Position numbers and translations under genes: made by a program. A DNA stretch of 64,000 nt. It comes from Candidatus Dormiibacterota bacterium. Lineage in GTDB: Bacteria; Chloroflexota; Dormibacteria; CF-121. Below the pieces are notes generated by a model. It worked only from the letters and a program-made list of their open reading frames with translations, was not told the origin of the DNA and made no database searches. Numbering within the stretch: the stretch's first letter is position 1; each line of letters begins with the position of its first letter. The stretch is from contig DASZZN010000012.1 in NCBI GenBank assembly GCA_035544955.1, positions 62,001 through 126,000 on the forward strand. The letters are read 5' to 3'. Positions 42,006 to 50,803 of this stretch are shown here, one piece after another.

Positions 42006-44228
42006 GTGGGGGAAACGCCACTCCAATCCGTAGCGTTCTCGGCTGCCCAGGCTGCGCCAGTATCACTGTCCGGCCAATTTTCGGCTGTTTCAACGCCCCC
42101 GGTGCAGGATCCGGCCATCATCCAGGACCCGCCCGTGCAGGCAGCCACGGCGCCGAGTCCCACCCAGTCGCATTACATCAACCGCGAGCTATCTCAGCTC
42201 GACTTCGACGAGCGGGTGCTCGCCATCGCGGAGGACGGGTCACTCCCCCTGCTCGAGCGGGTGCGCTTCCTCGCGATCCTCGGTGAGAACGTCGACCAGT
42301 TCTTCCAGGTCCGGGTCGCCGGCCTGAAGGAGCAGGTACATGCCGCCCTGCCGCAGACCTCTCCGGACGGCATGACCACCGGCGAGCAGCTGCGCGCGAT
42401 CCACCAGCGAGCAAGCAGTCTGCTGGAGCGCAGCACCAATCTCTTCACCCACAGGGTAGCGCCAGCCCTCGAGCAGCACGGCGTTTCGATCGCCACGGTG
42501 GCGCAGCTCGAGGAGGCCGATCGCGATTTCCTCGCCGCCGAATTTCGCGCCCGCATCTTCCCGGTGCTGACGCCGCTGGCGGTCGATCCGGCGCATCCCT
42601 TCCCCTACATCTCGCACCTCTCGCTCAACCTGGCGGTGATGGTCCGCGACCCGGTGCGCCACCAGATGCGCTTCGCCCGCGTCAAGGTCCCGCCGCTGCT
42701 GCCTCGGTTCATCCCCCTGCCCGATGGGGCGCGTTTTGTTCCGCTCGAGCAGGTCATCGCCGCGCACCTGGAGGTGCTCTTCCTAGGAATGGAGATCGTG
42801 AGCCAGCATCCGTTCCGAGTGACGCGGGACGCGGACCTCGACCTCGTCGACGAAGAGGCCGCCGACTTGCTGGCGGCGATCCAGAGCGAGTTACGCCGCG
42901 TGCAGCGCCGGGCGCAGGTGGTACGACTCGAGGTGGATGCGGCGATGTCTGGCGAGGTGCTTGATCTGCTCGTCCGCGAGCTCGAGCTGGAGCCCACCGA
43001 TGTCTACCGTGTCGACGGTCTGCTTGACCTGAGCAGCCTCTGGGCGATTTACGGCCTGGACCGTCCGGACCTCAAGGACGAGCCATGGACACCGGTCACG
43101 CAGCGGCGTCTGCAGGGCCAGGGCGTGGAGCAGGCTGACATCTTCGAGGCCCTGAGGGATGGTGACATCCTCGTCCACCATCCCTATGACTCGTTTGCGA
43201 CCTCGGCGGAGGCCTTCATCGACCAGGCGGCCAAGGATCCGGATGTCCTGGCGATCAAGCAAACGCTCTACCGGACCTCGGGTCCGGTGAGCCCCATCGT
43301 CCGCGCGCTGATCCGGGCGGCGGAGAGCGGCAAGCAAGTCGTGGCGCTGGTCGAGCTCAAGGCGCGCGGCGACGAACAGGCCAACATCGCCTGGGCCCAG
43401 GCACTGGAGCAGGTTGGCGTTCACGTCGTGTACGGGGTTGTCGGGCTCAAGACCCACGCCAAAGTCGCGCTGGTCGTCCGCCGTGAGGGAGACCAGATCC
43501 GGCGTTACGTGCACGTCGGCACCGGTAACTACAACCCGAAGACCGCGCAGATCTACGAAGACGTGGGCCTGCTGTCCGCGGATCCTGAGCTGGGGGCGGA
43601 TGTCTCGGAGCTCTTCAACTTCCTGACCGGCTATAGCCGGCAACGCCGCTTTGGACGGCTGTTGGTCGCACCGGTCGGATTGCGCTCCAACATCATTCGT
43701 CTCATTCGTCGTGAAGGGGCGCGGCCCGGCGGCGGCCGCATCGTTCTCAAGGTCAACAGCCTGGTCGATCCGGAGATCGTCGAAGCGCTCTATGCCGCAT
43801 CACAGTCCGGCACCGAGATCGACCTGATCGTCCGCGGTCTCTGCAGCCTGCGACCCGGTGTGCCCGGCCTTTCCGACCGGATCCGCGTCCGCTCGCTGGT
43901 CGGGCGGTTCCTCGAACACTCGCGGATCTTTCGATTCGGTCCCGATGGGGACGCGGCCGAGTTCTATCTCGGTTCGTCGGACCTGATGCCGCGGAACCTC
44001 GATCGGCGGGTGGAGGCGATGGTGCCCGTCCTCGACCCGGCGTTGCAGGAGCGGCTCGCCCAGATCCTCGACGTCGAGCTCGAGGACGATGTGCTCGCCT
44101 GGGACCTGCACGCCGACGGTTCTTGGTCGAGGCATCCGACTGATAAGGGCGTCAACGCCCAGCAAGTCTTCGAGCAGCTGGCCGAAGCCCGCGCGGCGTC
44201 GACCAACGGATCCGCGCCGGATGCTTGA
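42006..44228 (+). CDS. ppk1: polyphosphate kinase 1
   Basis: 740 residues. After a 55-residue low-complexity N-terminal tail: YINRELSQLDFDERVL and RVRFLAILGENVDQFFQVRV (N domain), then HHPYDSF, KQTLYRTS, ALVELKARGDEQANI, and GVVGLKTHAKVALV (first phospholipase-D-like catalytic histidine), YVHVGTGNYNP, SSDLMPRNLDRRVEAMVP near the end. It reversibly makes polyphosphate from ATP. It leads a run of overlapping genes (CYTH-CHAD, Nudix, SixA-like). GTG start follows the leaderless pattern. Confidence 0.95.
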   Translation: MGETPLQSVAFSAAQAAPVSLSGQFSAVSTPPVQDPAIIQDPPVQAATAPSPTQSHYINRELSQLDFDERVLAIAEDGSLPLLERVRFLAILGENVDQFFQVRVAGLKEQVHAALPQTSPDGMTTGEQLRAIHQRASSLLERSTNLFTHRVAPALEQHGVSIATVAQLEEADRDFLAAEFRARIFPVLTPLAVDPAHPFPYISHLSLNLAVMVRDPVRHQMRFARVKVPPLLPRFIPLPDGARFVPLEQVIAAHLEVLFLGMEIVSQHPFRVTRDADLDLVDEEAADLLAAIQSELRRVQRRAQVVRLEVDAAMSGEVLDLLVRELELEPTDVYRVDGLLDLSSLWAIYGLDRPDLKDEPWTPVTQRRLQGQGVEQADIFEALRDGDILVHHPYDSFATSAEAFIDQAAKDPDVLAIKQTLYRTSGPVSPIVRALIRAAESGKQVVALVELKARGDEQANIAWAQALEQVGVHVVYGVVGLKTHAKVALVVRREGDQIRRYVHVGTGNYNPKTAQIYEDVGLLSADPELGADVSELFNFLTGYSRQRRFGRLLVAPVGLRSNIIRLIRREGARPGGGRIVLKVNSLVDPEIVEALYAASQSGTEIDLIVRGLCSLRPGVPGLSDRIRVRSLVGRFLEHSRIFRFGPDGDAAEFYLGSSDLMPRNLDRRVEAMVPVLDPALQERLAQILDVELEDDVLAWDLHADGSWSRHPTDKGVNAQQVFEQLAEARAASTNGSAPDA

Positions 44229-45699
44229 GCGCGAGGTCAAGCTCGCCGTCCCTCCGGCCTTTGCCCTTCCGGACCTCGAGGACCTCGCCGCAGCCGTAGA
44301 GACAAGTCCGGTCGATGAGCGACGCCTGGAAACCGTGTACTACGACACGCCGGACCTCCGGCTTGCTCGATGGGGCGCAAATCTGCGGATCCGGCAGGGT
44401 GAGGGCTGGACGCTGAAGCTGCCCTCGACCAGTGAGGGGCCCGCCCTTACCCGCCGGGAGCTCGAGTTCCCCGGCGATGCCAGCCAGCCCCCTGACGCCG
44501 CCGTCGCGCTCGTCATCGGTTATGTACGGCGCGCGACCCTCGTGCCCGTGGCCAGCCTCTCCACGTTGCGGCGTCGCGTGCAGCTCAAGAATCGCGAGGG
44601 GACATTGCTGGCCGAGGTCGTCGATGACGACGTCTCGGTGATCCAGGGCCTGCGCGTGCAGAGTCGCTTCCGTGAGGTGGAGGTCGAGCTGAAGGACCAG
44701 TCGGCCGACCGACTGCTCGACCCCATCCTTGCGCGCCTGCGTGGCGCCGGCGCGGCCGACGACGACCAGGCCTCCAAATTGGTGCGGGCGCTTGGGGCGC
44801 GTGCGACCGCCGTCCCGGAAGTGGACCCGCTGGCGCTGACGTCGGCGTCGACCGCGGGCGAACTGGTGCGCCACGCAATTGCGGTATCGGTCGCGAGCCT
44901 GATGCGCCATGACCCGGGCGTGCGGCTGGGCGATGATACAGAGGACGTGCACCGCGCCCGTGTCGCCACCCGGCGGTTGCGCTCGCAACTTCGCACCTTT
45001 CGCACCCTGCTGGACACCGAATGGGCCAACGCCCTGCGCGAAGACCTTCGCTGGCTTGGCGGCGGCCTCGGCAGCGTGCGCGACCGGCAGGTCATGGCCC
45101 AACGCGTTCGGTCCCGAACCGTCGTGCTTGCCGAGGATGATGCCGCAACCGTGGCCGACCTCGCGGCCGAGCTTCAGGCGGAGAGCGAGGAGGCACGCGC
45201 CCGGTTGGTTCTCGACATGCGGTCGGACCGCTACATCGACTTGATGGAGCGGCTCGTCGAAGCATCCCGCGCACCGGCCCTGACTCCGGAGGCGCAGCAA
45301 CGTGCCGCGGTCGTGATCCCGGCGTTGGCGCGGCGCGATTGGAAGCAGTTGCGCAAAGGCGTCACCGGACTTGCCGACCAACCCGATGATCCGGAATTAC
45401 ATCGCATTCGAATCCTGGCGAAGCGTGTGCGCTATGCCGCAGAGGCTGCCGAGCCCATCGCTGGAAAAATCGCCGCGCGGAGCGCCGAAGCCGCGGCGGC
45501 GCTGCAGGACGTCCTCGGCGACCACCAGGACAGCGTAACCGCGCAGCAATGGTTGCGCGAGACCGGCAAGGGTCCGCGCGCCTTTGTGGCGGGTGAGCTC
45601 ACGGCACTGGAGCGCGAGACGGCGGCACATGACCGCGCCGCGTGGCACAATGTTTGGAAAAAACTTGACCGCAAGCGGCTCAGAAGGTGGATGATATAG
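44221..45699 (+). CDS. CYTH-CHAD domain protein
   Basis: 492 residues. CYTH domain (1-200) with the EREVKL motif, YYDTPDLRLARWGANLRIR, and KLP; this tunnel fold handles inorganic triphosphate or other phosphoryl compounds. CHAD domain (215-490) has repeated histidines in DVHRARVATRRLRSQLRTF and ELHRIRILAKRVRYAAE; CHAD binds polyphosphate and is found on polyphosphate granules. Overlaps ppk1 by 8 nt, consistent with a polyphosphate-related role. Start ATG gives the family-typical MLEREVKL. Confidence 0.92.
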   Translation: MLEREVKLAVPPAFALPDLEDLAAAVETSPVDERRLETVYYDTPDLRLARWGANLRIRQGEGWTLKLPSTSEGPALTRRELEFPGDASQPPDAAVALVIGYVRRATLVPVASLSTLRRRVQLKNREGTLLAEVVDDDVSVIQGLRVQSRFREVEVELKDQSADRLLDPILARLRGAGAADDDQASKLVRALGARATAVPEVDPLALTSASTAGELVRHAIAVSVASLMRHDPGVRLGDDTEDVHRARVATRRLRSQLRTFRTLLDTEWANALREDLRWLGGGLGSVRDRQVMAQRVRSRTVVLAEDDAATVADLAAELQAESEEARARLVLDMRSDRYIDLMERLVEASRAPALTPEAQQRAAVVIPALARRDWKQLRKGVTGLADQPDDPELHRIRILAKRVRYAAEAAEPIAGKIAARSAEAAAALQDVLGDHQDSVTAQQWLRETGKGPRAFVAGELTALERETAAHDRAAWHNVWKKLDRKRLRRWMI

Positions 45700-45755
45700 G
45701 CAGAGCCGCGTCGACCAAGCCATCGTCGCAGCAACACATTGCACAAGGGGTGTCC

Positions 45756-46190
45756 ATGGCGGCAAAGATCTTGAGCGTCGATGAGGCCAAGCTGGTCAGG
45801 GCCGCGGGAGGCGTGATTCGCCGGAACGGGTCACGGGGCGCGATGCGGGTCGCCATCGTGCATCGTCCCGGTTACGACGACTGGTCGTTCCCCAAGGGGA
45901 AGGTAGACCGAGGCGAGACCCTGGAGGAGACTGCGCTTCGCGAAGTCGAGGAAGAAACCGGTCTTCGTTGCAAGCTAGTGGCACCGCTCGGCTGCACCGC
46001 CTACGCCGACCACAAGGGTCGGGACAAAGTCGCGTGCTATTGGCTGATGGACGTGGTCGGCGGCCGCTTCCGTACCGGAACCGAGGTCGATGAAGTTCGG
46101 TGGGTCACGGTGGATGAGGCCGTCGACCTGCTCAGCTATCGTCGCGACCGCGCCCTGTTGCGCGCCCTCGACCTCGAAGCGACCGCATAG
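45756..46190 (+). CDS. Nudix hydrolase, MutT1-like N-terminal half
   Basis: 144 residues from ATG at 45756 behind AAGGGG. The Nudix box GKVDRGETLEETALREVEEETGL is complete. RAAGGVIRR and DDWSFPKGKV match the Nudix part of mycobacterial MutT1 (8-oxo-dGTP or dinucleoside polyphosphate hydrolase). An in-frame ATG at 45687 overlaps the CHAD gene and cannot be excluded. The next gene, 11 nt on, encodes the histidine phosphatase that is fused to the Nudix domain in MutT1. Confidence 0.85.
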   Translation: MAAKILSVDEAKLVRAAGGVIRRNGSRGAMRVAIVHRPGYDDWSFPKGKVDRGETLEETALREVEEETGLRCKLVAPLGCTAYADHKGRDKVACYWLMDVVGGRFRTGTEVDEVRWVTVDEAVDLLSYRRDRALLRALDLEATA

Positions 46191-46201
46191 CGCCAACCCT
46201 G

Positions 46202-46663
46202 ATGGGCGCTGCATACGTGGTTCGCCACGCGAAGGCGGGCGACCGTGGGGAATGGAGCGGCGACGACCGGATGCGGCCCCTGACCAAGTCAGGCCAGCGC
46301 CAAGCGGAAGGCCTCGCCAACCTGCTCGACCGCGAGCCGATCGACAAGATCCTTTCAAGTGGCTACCTCCGGTGCGTGCAAACGGTCGAGCCTCTAGGCG
46401 CCAGGCGCCGGCTGCCGGTTGAGCCGGTCAAGGAGTTGGAAGAGGGGGCAGGCGGCGGGAGCGTGCTGCGGCTGGTGCAGAAGTTCCGCGGGCGTAACAT
46501 CGTGCTCTGCACCCACGGCGACGTCATGGAGGAACTCCTCGAGGGCCTCATCGCCCAGGGGCTTCTTCAGCGAGCTCGCGCGAATATGGAGAAGGGATCG
46601 ACCTGGGTGCTCCAAGAGAAGGACGGCACGATCACCAGCGCGAAATACCTCGCTGCGCCGTGA
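46202..46663 (+). CDS. SixA-like histidine phosphatase
   Basis: 153 residues of the branch-1 histidine phosphatase fold. Catalytic RHAKAGD at residues 8-14, the arginine in SSGYLRCVQTVEPL and the second histidine in LCTHGDVMEELL. In actinobacterial MutT1 this domain is C-terminal to Nudix; here both are separate neighbouring genes (11 nt). It might remove phosphate from a nucleotide product or from phosphohistidine. It ends 10 nt from the convergent Pit gene. Confidence 0.85.
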   Translation: MGAAYVVRHAKAGDRGEWSGDDRMRPLTKSGQRQAEGLANLLDREPIDKILSSGYLRCVQTVEPLGARRRLPVEPVKELEEGAGGGSVLRLVQKFRGRNIVLCTHGDVMEELLEGLIAQGLLQRARANMEKGSTWVLQEKDGTITSAKYLAAP

Positions 46664-46673
46664 TCGCCACGGG

Positions 46674-47681
46674 CTATCCGCGCAGTCCGGCCGTGTTGAG
46701 GATCGCGTAGACCACCCAGGCGATCAGGCCAGCCGCCGGGATTGTCAGCACCCAGGCCAGCACGATGTTGGCCCCCACGCCCCATCGCAAGGCCGAAAGT
46801 CGCTGCGAGGCCCCCGCCCCCATGACAGAGCCCGTCACGACGTGTGTGGTTGACACGGGAAGGCCAAATTGGGTTGCGAACTGGATCACGGCAGCCCCGG
46901 TCAGCTGCGCGGCAAAGCCGGTCGCGGGATCGAGCTTGTAGATGCGCCAGCCGAGGGTTCTAATGATCCGCCATCCACCAGCGTAGGTTCCGAACGCGAT
47001 CGCCGATGCAGACAGGAGAACGACCCAGAGGGGAACTTGGAATTTCTGCAGGTGACCGCTCGCGACCAATGCGAGCGTGATGACGGCCATTGTTTTCTGG
47101 GCATCATTGGCCCCGTGCGAATAGGAAACCAGTGCGGCGGTGAGTATCTGAAGGTTGCGAAACGTGCGGTTCACGGGGACCGGTCGGGCCCCACGTAGCA
47201 GCACGAGCAATAGCGTCATGAAGATCGCGGCCAGGATAAAGCCGGCTGGCGGCGAGATCACCAGCGAGAGCACGGTCTTCCAGAACTCCGATGCCCGAAC
47301 TCCGCCAACACCGTGCACGGCGGCAATCGCAGCTCCGCTCAGCGCTCCCACCAGTGCGTGGGTCGAACTGCTCGGGAGTCCCAGGTACCAGGTGATGAGG
47401 TTCCAGACGATCGCACCGACCAGGGCGGCGATGATCACGACCAGGCCAGCCTTGAACGCGACGATCTTGGCGATCGTGTTGGACACCTTGGCCTGGAAAA
47501 AGACGACGGTGATCACGGCGCCGACCAGGTTGAGGACCGCCGAGATCAGTACCGCCAACCTGGGCGACACCGCGCGCGTCGATACGGACGTGGCGATTGC
47601 GTTGGCCGTGTCGTGAAAGCCGTTCGTGAAGTCGAAGCCGAGGGCTATGAGGATCGTGACGACCAGCAGGAAATCAGGCAT
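46674..47681 (-). CDS. pit: inorganic phosphate transporter, Pit family
   Basis: 335 residues, about ten helices. Both Pit signature repeats are present: GFDFTNGFHDTANAIA and SYSHGANDAQKTMAVI, plus LGLPSSSTHALVGAL and PVSTTHVVTGSVMG. It imports metal-phosphate with protons at low affinity. It overlaps the DUF47 gene by 8 nt, the usual pairing. The start MPDFLL at 47681 gives the family N-terminus; a longer frame exists only inside the upstream gene. Confidence 0.93.
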   Translation of the reverse strand: MPDFLLVVTILIALGFDFTNGFHDTANAIATSVSTRAVSPRLAVLISAVLNLVGAVITVVFFQAKVSNTIAKIVAFKAGLVVIIAALVGAIVWNLITWYLGLPSSSTHALVGALSGAAIAAVHGVGGVRASEFWKTVLSLVISPPAGFILAAIFMTLLLVLLRGARPVPVNRTFRNLQILTAALVSYSHGANDAQKTMAVITLALVASGHLQKFQVPLWVVLLSASAIAFGTYAGGWRIIRTLGWRIYKLDPATGFAAQLTGAAVIQFATQFGLPVSTTHVVTGSVMGAGASQRLSALRWGVGANIVLAWVLTIPAAGLIAWVVYAILNTAGLRG

Positions 47682-48282
47682 TCTTGATCGAGGTCGCTTC
47701 CAGGACGTTGGCCACGTGTTCGCACTGGTCCATCGTCGTCTCGAGTAGGTCGTAGAGATCCTTCCACTTGACGAGGTCGGTCGGGCTGGCGCCATCCGTG
47801 AAGAGTTCGGCCAGCGCCTCCCGCGTGACCCGGTCCCCCTGGTTTTCCAGGCTGTGAATCGCGAGTCGGCGGGGGGCTAGGTTCTTGAACCCCTCGAGGT
47901 TGGCCACGGCCTCCTGCAGTTCCTTACCGGCCTTGGCCAGCAGCTCCCCCATGCGGCGGGCAAAGGGGGTGATCTCCTTCACCCGGTAGAGGTCGATCTT
48001 GTCGGAGACCTCTTCCGCAAGGTCGACGACCTCGTCCAGCGATGACGCGAGCGAGTAGATGTCTTCGCGTTCGAATGGCGTCACGAACGTCTGGTTGATC
48101 AGGTTATAGATCTCATGGGTCACGTCATCGCACTCGTGTTCGAGTTCGCGGAGGCGCGGGTGCCGCGTCTGGCCCTCCAGCAAGCCATTGCGTAGTTGTT
48201 CAAGGGATTCGTTGACGAGCTCTCCCTGCTTCTTGAACAAGGCGTAGAACCTTCGCTCCTGGGGTACCAGGCTCAATCTCAT
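47674..48282 (-). CDS. DUF47/PhoU-like Pit accessory protein
   Basis: 202 residues, all-helical, with ERRFYALFKKQGELVNESL, ELEHECDDVTHEIYNLINQTFVTPFEREDIYSLASSLDEVVD and NQGDRVTREAL, which is the PhoU-related DUF47 family (YkaA-like). It partners Pit, probably inhibiting or tuning it. GGAGGT stands 7 nt before the ATG. Head-to-head with the sensor-kinase gene, with the Pho-box-like repeats in between. Confidence 0.9.
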   Translation of the reverse strand: MRLSLVPQERRFYALFKKQGELVNESLEQLRNGLLEGQTRHPRLRELEHECDDVTHEIYNLINQTFVTPFEREDIYSLASSLDEVVDLAEEVSDKIDLYRVKEITPFARRMGELLAKAGKELQEAVANLEGFKNLAPRRLAIHSLENQGDRVTREALAELFTDGASPTDLVKWKDLYDLLETTMDQCEHVANVLEATSIKNA

Positions 48283-48349
48283 GACCGCACCTCCGCTACA
48301 GTGGACGTCCCCTCACAACCTTAAAGGACGGAGCCAGGACCCCCCGATC

Positions 48350-48378
48350 GTTAACCTTCCGCCTGCCGAACGTTTACC
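48350..48378. promoter_or_regulatory. Pho-box-like direct repeats
   Basis: GTTAACC (48350-48356) and GTTTACC (48372-48378) stand 22 bp apart, with a weaker unit between, i.e. an 11-bp period as bound by PhoB/PhoP-type OmpR regulators. They lie between the divergent DUF47-pit and sensor-kinase genes. Confidence 0.6.
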
Positions 48379-48482
48379 CTTGCGGCGCACGCTGCGGAAA
48401 CCGACTACGCATGCTTACCGCCGCTCCCAGGCTCTCCCCCTGCCGGAGCGGCTTTCATTGTTAGCCTGGTTCGATCGTCTGC

Positions 48483-48488
48483 TAGATT
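48483..48488 (+). promoter_or_regulatory. -10-like box of a leaderless promoter
   Basis: TAGATT, 8 nt, ATG at 48497. Supports that start over the much longer frame upstream. Confidence 0.5.
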
Positions 48489-48496
48489 CGGCCGGG

Positions 48497-49591
48497 ATGG
48501 CCCGGTTCTGGCGACGGCGACCCACAAACGGCGTTCGCGACCTAAAGCCTTCCCCGCTGACGCCCACCAATGCCGCCCAGGTGCGCCCAATGCCAGCCGG
48601 GATCGTCGATCACCTTGAGGACGCCGTCCTGCTCGTGAACGGAACTCAGGTCCGCTGGCTCAATCCGGCGGCGCGGATGATGTTCGCCGCCCACGAGCAC
48701 CCGGTCGGCCGTCCGTTGGTGGAGGTTGTCCGCGACCATCGCATCGACGCGCTGGCACTACGTGCCCGCGAGTCGGGGCTCGAAGTCGCAGTCGAGGTGG
48801 AGCTGCCGGCGTCGGCCCGGATATTACAGGTCCGTGCGGTGCCCCTTCAGGACGGTGACATCGTTCTCCTCGCGCGGGACATAACCCGGCTCCGATACCT
48901 GGAGACGGTTCGGCAGCAGTTCGTAGCGAATCTCTCCCACGAGATGAGGACGCCGCTGGCCGGCCTCGACCTCGCGGCCCAGACGCTCTCCGCCCAGCTT
49001 CCGGCCGAGGGAGACGCACGGCTCTTCATCGACCGCATCAGCCAGGAGGCGCAGCGGCTCGCCGACATTCTTTTCAACCTGAATCAGCTCGCCGCGCTCG
49101 ACGCCGAGGAGATCTCCGTCGAACGCGCCCCGTTCTCGGTGGATGACCTGGTCCGGTCGCTCGTCGATCGCTACCAAGCCAGGGCGTTGGCCGGCGAGCT
49201 GATTCTGCGTGGTGAGACCACGACCGATGGCTTCACGGCGTTCGGCGACCGGGCGAAGACCGATCAGGCGCTGCAAAACATCGTCGACAATGCTCTGAAG
49301 TTCACCCGCGCAGGAGAGGTCGTTGTAACGGCCGGCGTAGACCGCGATCGGGTGGAGATCGCCGTGGGCGACACCGGCCCCGGGATACCTGCCCGTGACC
49401 TTGCCCGCATCTTCGAGCGCTTCTACAAAGTCGACCGCTCAAGAGGCGGCCTGCCGGGCAGCGGCCTCGGACTCTCGATCGCCCGGCACCTGGTCGAATT
49501 GCAGGGAGGGACGATTGTGGCCGAGAGTACCCCGGGCGTTGGAACCGTCGTTCGGGTGCGCCTGCCGCGCGCGCCGTTAACCTCGCCTTAA
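48497..49591 (+). CDS. phoR: sensor histidine kinase, PhoR-like
   Basis: 364 residues. PAS-like sensory part (about 35-125: GIVDHLEDAVLLVNG...), HisKA with FVANLSHEMRTPLAGL (phospho-accepting histidine), HATPase_c with N box NIVDNALKFT, G1 DTGPGIP, FERFYKVDRSR and G2 GSGLGLSIARHLVELQGG. No transmembrane helix is evident with this start, so it would be cytosolic or held by partners such as PhoU/PstB. A longer frame begins at 48281 inside the divergent gene's start region, and lacks support. Located directly before pst genes; its likely partner regulator is encoded at 54141. Confidence 0.85.
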   Translation: MARFWRRRPTNGVRDLKPSPLTPTNAAQVRPMPAGIVDHLEDAVLLVNGTQVRWLNPAARMMFAAHEHPVGRPLVEVVRDHRIDALALRARESGLEVAVEVELPASARILQVRAVPLQDGDIVLLARDITRLRYLETVRQQFVANLSHEMRTPLAGLDLAAQTLSAQLPAEGDARLFIDRISQEAQRLADILFNLNQLAALDAEEISVERAPFSVDDLVRSLVDRYQARALAGELILRGETTTDGFTAFGDRAKTDQALQNIVDNALKFTRAGEVVVTAGVDRDRVEIAVGDTGPGIPARDLARIFERFYKVDRSRGGLPGSGLGLSIARHLVELQGGTIVAESTPGVGTVVRVRLPRAPLTSP

Positions 49592-49593
49592 CC
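49576..49593 (+). promoter_or_regulatory. Pho-box-like direct repeats before pstS
   Basis: GTTAACC (49576-49582) and CTTAACC (49587-49593) are exactly 11 bp apart and overlap the kinase stop codon. Their place about 95-110 bp upstream of the pstS start suits activation of the pst operon under phosphate starvation. Confidence 0.65.
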
Positions 49594-49686
49594 GCCGACG
49601 CCCCTGCCCATAAAGAGCGAGGGCTAGCCTCATTGATGAGTCCACTAGGAACTTGTGACTTGCTCGTCAAGGAGGAAAGCACGAAG

Positions 49687-50796
49687 ATGAGAGGCGCGAC
49701 ACTCGCTGCCCTGGCGGGCGCCGTTCTGTTGCTTGCCGCATGCGGAGGTTCGTTTAGCGGCAGCAATCCGTCTACCGGTGGCGCCGGCGTGCCGACGCCG
49801 CCCGCCGCCCAGTTGACCGGCGCCGGTGCCACATTTCCGCAGCCGTTCATTGATGCCGCGCGCTTTGCCTACAACAAGAAGTTCAGCCAGGTCACGGTCA
49901 ACTACGGTGGGGGCGGTTCCGGCGCGGGCATCTCGCAGCTGACGAAGAAGGTTGTGGACTTCGGTGCCAGCGACGTTCCGCTGAAGGCGTCAGAGGCGGC
50001 GGCCATGGGCGGCAGCGATAAGGTCATCCAGATCGCCAGCACGCTCGGAACGGAGTCGCTCGCATACAATCTGGATGGTGTCGCGGACGGCCAGCTAAAG
50101 CTGACGCCGGACACCATTGCCGGGATCTTCCTGGGCAAGATCACGAAATGGAATGACCCGGTGCTCGTGGCCGACAACAGCGGCGTCAGTCTGCCGAACC
50201 AGGACATCCGCGTCGTCCACCGGTCCGACGGCAGCGGCACGACCTACATCTTCACGGACTACCTCTCGAATGTCAGCGCGGATTGGAAGGCCAAGACGGG
50301 CGGCCCCGGAAAATCCATCAGCTGGCCCGTCGGCGACGGCGCCCAGGGGAACGCGGGCGTCGCCACCAGGGTCACGCAGACGCCCGGCGCGATCGGCTAC
50401 GTCGAACTCGCCTACGTTCTGCAGACCAAGATGAAGCAGGCGCTCCTGAAGAACCGGGACGGGAACTTCGTCATCCCGAGCGCCGCCGGCGCGACCTCCG
50501 CGGCCAAGGCATTCGCCGGTACGACGCCGAGCAATTTCTCCATCGTCAACGCGGCCGGCAAAGACAGCGCCCCGATAAGCGGCTACAGCTGGATCATCGT
50601 CTATAAAGATCAGGCGGACAAGACCAAGGGCACGGCCCTGGTGGACTTTCTCTACTGGCTGGTGACACCCGAGGGCCAGCAGTACGCCGTCAACCTTCAC
50701 TACGCCGCCCTGCCCAGCGATATGGTGTCGTTCGATACCGCCGCGCTGAAGACCGTCACGTCCGGAGGAAGCGCCCTCCTCAGCGTTTCGTCGTAA
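49687..50796 (+). CDS. pstS: phosphate ABC transporter substrate-binding lipoprotein
   Basis: 369 residues. Lipobox LLAACGG near residue 19-20. Phosphate-binding segments LTGAGATFPQPF, GGGGSGAGISQL, FGASDVPL, and VHRSDGSGTTYIFTDYL are all in family order. It binds phosphate outside the membrane. AAGGAGG lies 11 nt before ATG 49687; an in-frame start further upstream would put a polar stretch before the signal peptide. First gene of pstSCAB-phoU-phoB. Confidence 0.95.
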   Translation: MRGATLAALAGAVLLLAACGGSFSGSNPSTGGAGVPTPPAAQLTGAGATFPQPFIDAARFAYNKKFSQVTVNYGGGGSGAGISQLTKKVVDFGASDVPLKASEAAAMGGSDKVIQIASTLGTESLAYNLDGVADGQLKLTPDTIAGIFLGKITKWNDPVLVADNSGVSLPNQDIRVVHRSDGSGTTYIFTDYLSNVSADWKAKTGGPGKSISWPVGDGAQGNAGVATRVTQTPGAIGYVELAYVLQTKMKQALLKNRDGNFVIPSAAGATSAAKAFAGTTPSNFSIVNAAGKDSAPISGYSWIIVYKDQADKTKGTALVDFLYWLVTPEGQQYAVNLHYAALPSDMVSFDTAALKTVTSGGSALLSVSS

Positions 50797-50803
50797 CGAC
50801 CGA

